Below are positions 12,701-24,700 of a DNA stretch of 64,000 nt, in pieces. Source of the stretch: Limnomonas spitsbergensis (Eukaryota; Chlorophyta; Chlorophyceae; Chlamydomonadales). Position 1 is the stretch's first letter, and the number at the start of each line of letters is the position of its first letter. A program made the translations under genes and the position numbers. The notes beneath the pieces were generated by a model. That model saw only the letters and a program-made list of their open reading frames with translations. It was not told where the DNA came from and searched no databases. The stretch is from positions 6,416,501 to 6,480,500 of the forward strand of contig JAYJMM010000039.1 of assembly GCA_037349105.1 (NCBI GenBank), written 5' to 3'.

Positions 12701-15700
12701 GGGAAAAACTTATGCACACCCACTCGCTTCCACACCTTTGCCACAGAAGCAGATGGCACTGATCCCCCCCTGCTGACCATCCGCAGCTCTGACATAAAAT
12801 CAGATAGCACCCAGCGCCCTGGGCGCACCCACTCTATTTCCACAGCTTCACACATAAGCGGATGCCACTCAGTGCCACCTGCCCGCCTTCCTGTGACCCA
12901 GGGGGGGGTGGACCCAGGGGGGGGTGGACCCAGGGGGGGGAGGGGGACCCAGGGGAGGAGGGGGACCCAGGGGGGGAGGGGGACCCAGGGGGAGGAGGGG
13001 GACCCAGGGGGGGGAGGGGGACCCAGGGGGGGAGGGGGACCCAGGGGGGGAGGGGGACCCAGGGGGGGGAGGGGGACCCAGGGGGAGGAGGGGGACCCAG
13101 GGGGAGGAGGGAGACCGAGGGGGGGGGAGGGGGACCCAGGGGGAGGAGGGGGACCCAGGGGGGGGGAGGGGGACCCAGGGGGGTAGGGGGACCCAGGGGG
13201 GGGAGGGGGACCCAGGGGGAGGAGGGGGACCCAGGGGGAGGAGGGGGACTCAGGGGGGGAGGGGGGCCCAGGGGGGGGGAGGGGGACCCAGGGGGAGGAG
13301 GGGGACCCAGGAAGGGGGCGGGCACTGCAAATTTGACATCTGACATACAAACAGATAGCCGCCAGCGCTTTGATCCCAGCGCGCACCTGCCCGCCAGCTG
13401 CAGGCCATCCTGTCGCTTGCCTTCACATTATACATTTGCATACAAACAGATGGCCCCCAGCGCTTTCCCCCCGGTGACGCACCTGCCCTCTTGCTGCATG
13501 CCATCATGCCGCTTGTCCGCCGCACCTCGCGTCGCCTCCAGCGCAGTTAAGCGCACCGACATGGCCTTTTCACGGGCATTGGCTGCCTTGGCCTCCTTTT
13601 CTGCTGTTTGGCTCCGGGCCTCCAGGGCAACCACCCTCTGTGCACACAAACGGTAGGGTTTAGTAAAAGTAGGGTAAAGTAAAAGTAGGGTTTAGAAAAA
13701 GTAGGGTTTAGTAAAGGTAGGTTTGGGGAGAGTAGGGTTTAGTAAAATTAGGGTTTAGTAAAAGTAGGTTTGGTAAAAGTAGGATTCTGGATCACGAGGT
13801 TAGAAGTTGCAGACTTGTTTATTCTGCCGAGCTTCTTTTTTAACCACCTCGAGCCCTCTTTGGGGGTTTTCTAGTTTTTAATAATCTCAGGGTCCCTATG
13901 GAGCTCGAACCCAAAACCCAAAACCCTCAACCCCTTTGGAGCTCTTAACCCTGAAGGGCTCTCTGAACCCTAGGAAACTCATACTCAAGAGGTTACAACA
14001 TTGGTTCTTTTGCACTCAGATTCTGAGAGGCAAGAGGCCTGGCTGACTCGAGAGTTGCTTGGTAGCCTGGTGCTGAGGCCAAATGGACAGCTTCCTGGTA
14101 ACTTAAGAACATCCAAACCCTGCTACGATCCTAGGGGGGGGGGGCGCATGACTGGTAGGATCACGCTGAATCTATGCCTCAGGCCATCATAGTTGTTCGT
14201 TTATTTACTCATTCACCAGCAGCGCCATGCGCATTGAGCATACACAGTGCACTGGCTCAGCTTATGGAGCAAATATTATACAAGCAGCTTCCATCTAAAA
14301 TTGTTTAATTTACCGGTTTTTAATTCCGAAATTTAAAATACGAGTCAAATAGCTGTAAATGTATTTCATTCCGTGTATGAAACAAAGATGCATGTAGCCA
14401 ATCCCCAATTACAAAATGAAAGGCAGTCAGTTGTCAATCTATTTATCCTTGTATTTTAAAATGGAAGCCAATCAGCAGTAAACATATATAATTCCGTATT
14501 GTAAATAAAAGCCAACCAGCTTAAAATTTCGGATATCACAAATTAAACATGGAAGCCAATCTGCTAATACATTATTTTAATTTGTTATCTCAAAAATGGA
14601 AGCCGATCAGCTGCTATTGTATATAATTATGTATTTAAAAATGGAAGCCAATCAACTAAAAATGTATTTAATTCCGTATACGAAAATGGATACGAATCAG
14701 CGATGCGCCCATGCCATGCCCCAGCCAAAAGTTCAATTTATGGCTGCGGCGTTATAAAGCAAATGCTCCAAACCCTTTTGTCCCCCCCCCCCCTCTAGTT
14801 GTAAACCATCTCGAGGTCCTTTTGGAGACCTAAACCCCAAACCTCAAACAATTAATGGCCAGGGCGTTGTTAAGCAAATGCTCCAAACCCTTTGGTCCCC
14901 CTCCCCCTCTAGTTGTTAACCATCTCGGGGTCCTTTTAGAGACCTAAACCCCGAACCCTAAACAATTAATAGCTAAGGCGTTCTTCAGCACAAGCTCCAA
15001 ACCCGAGTGCTACCCAGTGCTACAGCAAAACGGGTGGCTTCCTTTATCCGAAGTTCAGGGGGTATTGTATATCGTTGGTACAAAGTTCAGGTAGCAATGC
15101 GTCGAAATAAAATTGTATTGCACAAAGGGACCACAATAAGACAGTTGATTTTGCTGGGATCTACATGCCGCGCAGTGGGCTGGTGCCTGGGCAGCGGATG
15201 CGGACTTTGCTTTATTTTAGTATTATTTCATCATGAGCTCCAGGCACATGCACGGGTATGAACCCGAAAGAGTTGGATCCATACCCATAGCGCATACCTT
15301 CAGCAAGGCGCTGCTGCCCTGTCCTTTCTTCCTTTCAGATTCCACGACCACGAGCCGCTCCGTCAAGTCCTGAACCACAGACCCCAAGCAAATCACGCCA
15401 TGAAAACACAATGCTTCAAATCATTGGATACGCGTCCTAGCGGATCAATGCAACACACAGCAGGGGAATGGTGAGAGCCGCACTGCCAATAAGAGATGAA
15501 ACCCTTAACCCTCTGCCAGCTGCACTAAACCCTTGACCCACTGCCAAAAACACTAAACCCTCATCCCAAACCCACTGCCTGCTGTACTAAACCCTAATCC
15601 CAACCCCGCTGCCAGCTGTACTAAACCCTCATCCCAAACCCCCTGCCAGCCGCACTAAACCCTCATCCCAAACTCACTGCCGGCTGCACTAAACCCTCAT

Positions 15701-18700
15701 CCCAATCCCCCTGCCAGCTGCACTAAACCCTCATCCCAAACCCACAGCCAGCCGCACTAAACCCTCATCCCAATCCCCCTGCCAGCTGCACTAAACCCTC
15801 ATCCCAAACCCACAGCCAGCCGCACTAAACCCTCATCTCAAACCCACTGCCAGCTGCACTAAACCCTCATCCCAAACCCACTGCCAGCTGCACTACTTTA
15901 ACCTCAGACCTGCAGCAGCTGGTCAGCATCCTCACAGGCCTTCGCCCGGGCCTGCAGGGCCTGAAAGGACTCCCCGCCCCGACCCGACCCGACCATGTCT
16001 TCCTCCTGCACTCAACCACAAGCAATAGCAGCTTTAAACGGGGGGGGGTCACAGGGGGGGGCGTGCGAGTTTCGAGTTAAGGTTAATAACAAAGCTGGCC
16101 GCACAGCCAAGGTGGCTTTCGAGGTGTCTTGCTGTTGCAGGTGGAGGATTATGCCGGGGTGCAACCACCAGGTCCCCCTCGACAAAGTGTGCCCTGTTGC
16201 TGCCCTCACAGCGTACTTGCAACCACCCAACCAACACACAGACACACGTTCCTGAAAGGCCAGACAGAGCGGACAAGGAGGGAAATTTGACAGAAAAGGT
16301 GACAAGAGCAAATGTAAGAAAAACAGGAGTTTAAGATATTGGAAGTCCCAAGGCCGGATTATAAGGTCCAGGGTACCGGGTACCGGGTTGAGGGTTTATT
16401 TAGGGTGTAGGATGTATGGTTAAGGGCTTAGGGTTTATGATTTAGGGTTTAGGTGTACTCGTGGTTTATGTTTAAGCGTTACTGCTCCCATCCAAAGGTA
16501 TTTAAAGAAAGTGGCAAGGCAATGCAAACCAAAGAGGCCAAAATTAAAAAGAGGCGACAAAAGGAAATCTACTCATTCAACGTTGTGTCCACTGCCAGCC
16601 GCACTTCACCCCAACCCTGAACCCTACAGCTTCACCCCAATCCCCCAACCCTGAACCTGGGGAACCTGTTTGACTCACAACCGCTCCTCTACCCTTGGTC
16701 GGCACCTCGACAGCCTCCAGCTGCTGCTCCAGGTCTCTCACGCGCTCAAACAATGTTGACACCCACAATGGCTGATCCTGGGGACTCTGAGTAGGAGCGC
16801 GCACAAAGGGGGCAGATGCGACGTCATTGTGACGTTTTAAGAGGTTTTGTGACGTGTTGAGAGGTTATGGTCTCGTTTATGGTGACGTTTCGGTGAAGCG
16901 TTGGTGAAGTTCTGGTGAAGTTCGTGTGAAGGTTTGGTGGAGTTTTGAAAAGTTTTGAAGTCCAGTGGAACATCATATTTGAATATTTGATGCATTAGAA
17001 TGGTGCCCACAAGCGCAAGCAATAAATAGACTCTAGGACAGCGAGCAGGAAAGCAGCCCCCCTGCCCAAATAAATTAAGAAAGCTACGCCTTGTAGGGGG
17101 CGTGACAGTTAAGGAAACAACGCAGCCCGCGCCGTTACCATTAGAGAAAAGACACATACAAAATATCCGCCCATCCCTAGGCAAGTAACCGCAACTCGTA
17201 ACTGCAAACCAGTGGCGTAGGAATGAATCCCAGATGCAAAAATCGGCCCCTAGGATGTGGATCAGTGTAAGGGTTGATCGGCGGGGTGTAGCCATTCAGG
17301 TAAGCGTTCGCCTGAATATTGGGATCCTGCAAATGAACGGAAATCACAATCAAAATGAACATGAGACTCTGCCACAGAGCCAGCTGGGTGCAGCCACAAG
17401 TGCTTCTTGACATCATGTCCATGATTCATTTCTTGGCACAGCGAAAAGCGTGCAAGCGATTTGCCAATGCTTGTAATATCATGATCTTCATGATACTGTT
17501 TTTTACTCAAGGGTTTCATGCTGCGAACGAGCAGAAAGTTTTTTGCTTTCTTGTAAGGAAACCCATTGAGAGCGTGCCACAGAGGCCAACACAGCTCAAG
17601 GAAGTGAGGAATTCCCAAGTGAGCCGTACCTCGCACCATCTCAGGGCATCAGTGGCCACAGCCGAGAGGGTGTGCCATTGCTACTCTTACTGTATGGCCA
17701 CCGGCAAGCGTGTGAGGCCATCCGCCCCTTGCCCATTTTGCTTTGACTTAACAAGGTGTTTTCAAAGAGGCTGGCAGTTCATCCTTGAAAGCCGTAGGAG
17801 CAGACACGATGATTTACAATCAGGGGTCTCAAAGAAAGGAAGAAAGCTACACCCCACGAGGGGCGTGAGTGTTAAGGAAACAGCGCATTATTTGAAGTCG
17901 ATTTAGATTTTGGTCCATTTACTTGTACCGGTGGGCCAATTATCATTTGAAGTTGATTTATATTTTTGCCAATTTAGATTCGATTCAATTTAGATGAACC
18001 TCACCGTAACATAGATTTGTATTGCCTGCCCTCGTGCAAGTATTAGTTGTTCATTAAATGCTTCCCACGGGCTTAACGACAGACACATAAATTAAATAAT
18101 AATTAAAACAAAACGATACGCCCTGAGGTGTGGATTAAGGAAGCCACCTGTTCGGCCGTAGCATTAGGTGATCTACCATGCAACAATTACAGGTTTACCC
18201 GAGCTTCCCTCAGGCTTAAGGAAGGACATGACCCTGCATTTCCGACTGAAACTGGCGTGAACAATCAGAAACAATGTCTTTTAATGAATCCCCCACCCTG
18301 AAACAATGCTAATTCTGAGAGAAGGAAAATCGAATCTACAGTTCTGGTAGGTCCATTCAGATACATATCACCCTCTGATATCCCTTTCGATTTTAGCCAA
18401 GCTAGGTTAGCCAACTAACCCTAGACCCTAAACCCTAAACCCTAAAACACCTTTATGCCTCACCTCCATGCTATCATCTCCCAGCCCCCACAGCTGTGAT
18501 TTGACAGGCATTTGCGAGGGAGACCGCCTGGGCCCCGGCGAGGGAGACCGCCTGGCCTCCTGCGCCGCATGTTTGGCCCCCGGCGGCGCAGGGCCCCGGC
18601 TCAGGAACGCCTCCTTCGCCCCGGGCGGCACCGGGCCGGGGAACAACGAGGGGGGGAGCTTGTACGCCGGGCGCGTCTCATGCCGGAAGACAATGGGCTG

Positions 18701-21700
18701 CAGCGGAGCAGAGGGCGCATTAGGTTTTAGGGTCGAGGGTCAAAACTTAAGGGTCATCGGTAACGGGGTATGGTTAAGGGTCAAAGGTCAAGGGTTTAGG
18801 GTAGGGGTCGAGGTTTTAGGGGGCAGAGGGCAGGCGTCAGCCTGAAGCCGTCATCACAACCAGCTTTTTTATATTATAGTGCATTCCAGCAGACCTTTGG
18901 AAGCCTAGACCCTTAATCCTTCACCCGGGTAGCCACCACAGGGCTTATCCTGCGTCTGGGTTCCTTAACAGCAAGGCTGACTCATGCCTGAAGAAAACAA
19001 GCAATGTGAGTTTTTTCAAAAGGGATCTCATGCATGAGGCTAATGTAGCTTAAGGCCGCCAAGTAGCTGAAGTGTGGCTGAAGCACGCTGAAAGAAATGG
19101 CAGCAGCAACCCACGGCTGAACAGAGCCATGCTATCCACCAAAAAAATTGCTGCACGATGCTGCGGGCACCTGACCTGGCACCTGCACTGGCACCTGAGC
19201 TGGCACCTGCGCTGGCAATTGCGCTGGTACCTGAGCTGGTACCTGAGCTGGCACCTGAGCTGGCACCTGAGCAGGCACCTGAGCTGGCACCTGAGCTGGC
19301 AACTGAGCTGGCACCTGAGCTGGCACCTACGCTAGCACCTGCGCTGGCACCTGCGTTGGCACCTGCGCTGGCACCTGAGCTGGCACCTGAGCTAGCACTT
19401 GAGCTTGCACCTGCACTGGCACCTGAGCTGGTACCTGCGCTAGCACCTGAGCTGGCACCTGAGCTGGCACCTGAGCTGGCACCTGAGCTGGCACCTGAGC
19501 TGGCACCTGAGCTGGCACCTGAGCTGGCACCTGAGCTGGCACCTGAGCTGGCACCTGAGCAGGTACCTGAACTGGCACCTGAGCTGGCACCTGAGCTGGC
19601 ACCTGAGCTGAAACCTGCACTGGCACCTGAACTGGCACCTGAGCTGGCACCTGCGCTGGCACCTGCACTGGCACCTGAGCTGGCACCTGCGCAGGCACCT
19701 GCGCATGCACCTGAGCTGGTACATGCACTGGCACCGGAGCTGGTACCTGAGCTGGCACCTGAGCTGGCAACTGAGCTGGCAACTGAGCTTGCACCTGCGC
19801 TAGCACCTGCGCTGGCACCTGCGCTGGCACCTGCGCTGGCACCTGAGCTGGCACCTGAGCTGGCACCTGAGCTGGCACCTGAGCTGGCACCTGCGCTGGC
19901 ACCTGAGCTGGCACCTGCGCTGGCACCTGAGCTGGCACCTGAGCTGGCACCTGAGCTGGCACCTGAGCTGGAACCTGACCTGGCACCTGAGCTGGTACAT
20001 ACGCTAGCACCTGAGCTGGCACCTGAGGTGGCACCTGAGCAGGTACCTGATCTGGCACCTGAGCTGGCACCTGAGCTGGCACCTGAGCTGACACCTGCAC
20101 TGGCACCTGAACTGGCACCTGAGCTGGCACCTGCGCTGGCACCTGCACTGGCACCTGAGCTGGCACCTGAGCTGGCACATGCGCAGGCACCTGCGCATGC
20201 ACCTGAGCTGGTACATGCACTGGCACCGGAGCTGGTACCTGAACTGGCACCTGAGCTTGCACCTGAGCTGGCACCTGAGCTGGCACCTGAGTTGACACCT
20301 GCGCTGGCACATGTGCTGGCACATGCGCTGGCACCTGAGCCAGCACCTGAGCTGGTACCTAAACTGGCACCTGAGCTGGCACCTGAGCCGGCACCTGAGC
20401 TGACACCTACACTGGAACCTGAGCTGGCACCTGAGCTGGCACATGCAGTGGAACCTGCACTGGCACCTGAGCTGGCACCTGAGCTGGCACCTGCACTGGC
20501 ACCTGCACTTGCACCTGAGCTGGTACATGCGTTAGCACCTGAGCTGGAACCTGAGCTGGCACCTGAGCTGGTACCTGAGCTGGCACATGAGCTGGCACCA
20601 GAGCTGGCAACTGAGCTGGCACCTGAGCTGGCACCTGAGCTGGTACCTGAACTGGCACCTGAGCTGGCACCTGAGCTGGCACCTGAGCTGGCACCTGCAC
20701 ATGCACCTGAGCTGGCACCTGAGCTGGCACCTGCGCTGGCACCTGCATTGGCACCTGAGCTGGCACCTGAGCTGGCACCTGCGCAGGCACCTGCATTGGC
20801 ACCTGAGCTGATACATGCAATGGCACCGGAGCTTGTACCTGAACTGGCACCTGAGCTGGCACCTGAACTGGCACCTGAGCTGGCACCTGCGCTGGCACCT
20901 GCGCTGGCACCTGAGCTGGCACCTGAGCTGGCACCTGAACTGGCACCTGAGCTGGCACCTGAGCTGGCACCTGAGCTGGTACCTGAACTGGCACCTGAGC
21001 TGGAACCTGAACTGGCACCTGAGCTGACACTTGCACTGGCACCTGAGCTGGCACCTGAGCTGGCACCTGCGCTGGCACCTGCGCTGGCACCTGAGATGGC
21101 ACCTGAGCTGGCACCTGAACTGGCACCTGAGCTGGCACCTGAGCTGGCACCTGAGCTGACACATGCGCTGGCACCTGCACTGGCACCTGAGCTGGCACCT
21201 GAGCTGGCACCTGCGCAGGCACCTGCGCATGCACCTGAGCTGGTACATGCACTGGCACCGGAGCTGGTACCTGAACTGGCACCTGAGCTGGCACCTGAGC
21301 TGGCACCTGAGCTGGCACCTGAGCTGGCACCTGAGCTGGCACCTGAGCTGGCACCTGAGCTGGCACCTGAGCTGGCACCTGAGCTGGCACCTGAGCTGGC
21401 ACCTGAGCTGGCACCTGAGCTGGCACCTGCACTGGCACCTGAGCTGGCACCTGAGCTGGCACCTGCGCTGGCACCTGCACTGGCACCTGAGCTGGCACCT
21501 GCGCATGCACCTGAGCTGGTACATGCACTGGCACCGGAGCTGGTACCTGAGCTGGCACCTGAGCTGGCAACTGAGCTGGCAACTGAGCTTGCACCTGCGC
21601 TAGCACCTGCGCTGGCACCTGCGCTGGCACCTGCGCTGGCACCTGAGCTGGCACCTGAGCTGGCACCTGAGCTGGAACCTGAGCTGGCACCTGCACTGGC

Positions 21701-24700
21701 ACCTGAGCTGGTACTTGCGCTAGCACCTGAGCTGGCACCTGAGCTGGCACCTGAGCTGGCACCTGAGCTGGAACCTGACCTGGCACCTGAGCTGGTACAT
21801 GCGCTAGCACCTGAGCTGGCACCTGAGGTGGCACCTGAGCAGGTACCTGATCTGGCACCTGAGCTGGCACCTGAGCTGGCACCTGAGCTGGCACCTGCAC
21901 TGGCACCTGAACTGGCACCTGAGCTGGCACCTGCGCTGGCACCTGCACTGGCACCTGAGCTGGCACCTGAGCTGGCACCTGCGCAGGCACCTGCGCATGC
22001 ACCTGAGCTGGTACATGCACTGGCACCGGAGCTGGTACCTGAACTGGCACCTGAGCTTGCACCTGAGCTGGCACCTGAGCTGGCACCTGAGTTGACACCT
22101 GCGCTGGCACATGCGCTGGCACATGCGCTGGCACCTGAGCCGGCACCTGAGCTGGTACCTGAACTGGCACCTGAGCTGGCACCTGAGCCGGCACCTGAGC
22201 TGACACCTACACTGGAACCTGAGCTGGCACCTGAGCTGGCACATGCAGTGGAACCTGCACTGGCACCTGAGCTGGCACCTGAGCTGGCACCTGCACTGGC
22301 ACCTGCACTTGCACCTGAGCTGGTACATGCGTTAGCACCTGAGCTGGAACCTGAGCTGGCACCTGAGCTGGTACCTGAGCTGGCACATGAGCTGGCACCA
22401 GAGCTGGCAACTGAGCTGGCACCTGAGCTGGCACCTGAGCTGGCACCTGAACTGGCACCTGAGCTGGCACCTGAGCTGGCACCTGAGCTGACACCTGCAC
22501 ATGCACCTGAGCTGGCACCTGAGCTGGCACCTGCGCTGGCACCTGCATTGGCACCTGAGCTGGCACCTGAGCTGGCACCTGCGCAGGCACCTGCATTGGC
22601 ACCTGAGCTGATACATGCAATGGCACCGGAGCTTGTACCTGAACTGGCACCTGAGCTGGCACCTGAGCTGGCACCTGAGCTGACACCTGCGCTGGCACCT
22701 GCGCTGGCACCTGAGCTGGCACCTGAGCTGGCACCTGAACTGGCACCTGAGCTGGCACCTGAGCTGGCACCTGAGCTGGCACCTGAACTGGCACCTGAGC
22801 TGGCACCTGAGCTGGCACCTGAGCTGGCACCTGCACTGGCACCTGAGCTGGCACCTGAGCTGGCACCTGCGCTGGCACCTGCGCTGGCACCTGAGCTGGC
22901 ACCTGAGCTGGCACCTGAGCTGGCACCTGAGCTGGCACCTGAGCTGGCACCTGAGCTGGCACCTGAGCTGGCACCTGCGCTGGCACCTGCGCTGGCACCT
23001 GAGCTGGCACCTGAGCTGGCACCTGAACTGGCACCTGAGCTGGCACCTGAGCCGGCACCTGAGCTGGTACCTGAACTGGCACCTGAGCTGGTACCTGAAC
23101 TGGCACCTGAGCTGACACCTGCACTGGCACCTGAGCTGGCACCTGAGCTGGCAACTGAGCTGGCACCTGAGGTGGCACCTGAGCTGGTACCTGAACTGGC
23201 ACCTGAGCTGGCACCTGAGCTGGCACCTGAGCTGACACCTGCACATGCACCTGAGCTGACACCTGAGCTAGCACCTGCGCTGGCACCTGCATTGGCACCT
23301 GAGCTGGCACCTGAGCTGGCACCTGCATTGGCACCTGAGCTGATACATGCAATGGCACCGGAGCTGGTACCTGAACTGGCACCTGAGCTGGCACCTGAGC
23401 TGGCACCTGAGCTGACACCTGCGCTGGCACCTACGCTGGCACCTGAGATGGCACCTGAGCTGGTACCTGAACTGGCACCTGAGCTGGTACCTGAACAGGC
23501 ACCTGAGCTGACACTTGCACTGGCACCTGAGCTGGCACCTGAGCTGGCACCTGCAATGGCACCTGCACTGGCACCTGAGCTGGCACCTGAGCTGGCACCT
23601 GAGCTGGCACCTGAGCTGACACCTGCGCTGGCACCTGAGCTGGCACCTGCGCTGGCACATGCACTGGCACCTGTGCTAGCACCTGAGCTGTTACCTGCAG
23701 TGGCACATGCATTGGCACCTGCGTTGGCACCTGCACTGGCACCTGCACTGGCACCTGAACTGGCACCTGAGCTGGCACATGCACTGGCACCTGAGCTGGC
23801 ACATGCACTGGCACCTGCACTGGCACCTGCACTGGCACATGCACAGGCACCTGAGCTGGCACCTGCACTGGCACCTGCACTGGCACCTGAGCTGGCACGT
23901 GCACTGGTACCTGAGCTGGCACCTGCACTGGCACCTGAACTGGTACCTGAGCTGGCACATGCACAGGCACCTGCACTGGCACCTGCACTGACACCTGAGC
24001 TGGCACATGCACTGGCACCTGCACTGGCACCTGCACTGGCACATGTGCTCGCACCTGCACTAGCACCTGCACTGGTACCTGCACTGGCACCTGAGCTGGC
24101 ACCTGCACTAGCACATGCACTGGCACCTGTACTGGCACCTGCACTGGCACCTGAGCTGGCACCTGCACTAGCACCTGCACTGGCACCTGCACATGCACCT
24201 GCACCTGCACCTGCACCTGCACTGACACCTGAGCTGGCACCTGCACTGGCACCTGCAATGGCACCTGGACTGGCACCTGAGCTGGCACCTGCACTAGCAC
24301 CTGCACTGGCACCTGGACTGGCACCTGAGCTGGCACACAGTTACGTTTGTATTTCCAGCGCGGGCAGTGGGCGCCTCTCACCTCGGGCGCCACAAATAAT
24401 TGTGACAGATCCTCATTTTGCTTCTTCATTCCTGCCTGCCCTCTGGAAATATGTGTCCTTTTCTTAGGCTGTTTTGCTGTTGTATTGCCGTAGTTATGCA
24501 CAGGCTGCCCATGCTCACCTCTGGCGTCTCTAACTCACAGGGCAGATCCTGTCCTCGCCTCGTTGTTTTTGTGTCCTAGCTTGAACATCCATTTTCTCTC
24601 GTTCTTAGGCCATGACATGACCATATTTCTGCAGAAGCTGGTACCACTTACCCCTGGCGCCAAAGACACGTGCGACACCTGGATCTTGGCCCCCAGCTCT

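Noticed and set aside
12643..13656. Proline/glycine-rich proteins on both strands
   Set aside because: Product of the GGGGGACCCAGGGGG array. Only the piece 13637-13483 is a true exon.
15995..16311. Coding exon at 16,050-16,260 (either strand)
   Set aside because: All frames are partly open and one minus frame looks protein-like (RAHFVEGDLVVAPRHNPPP), but no splice phase connects it to exons 8 and 9, which already join in phase 0.
17262..17639. 125-codon minus frame
   Set aside because: It lies between two F2 repeat copies and shares no motif with the gene. Only 17326-17210 fits the exon chain, in a different frame.
19158..24467. A 1,769-codon open frame (LAPE repeats) as a giant structural protein
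   Set aside because: It is a 12-bp satellite inside an intron of the minus-strand gene. In this frame only GAG to TAG makes a stop, so openness is expected by chance. No start context, domain or flanking exon supports it, and minus-strand QVPA and LRCQ frames are equally open.
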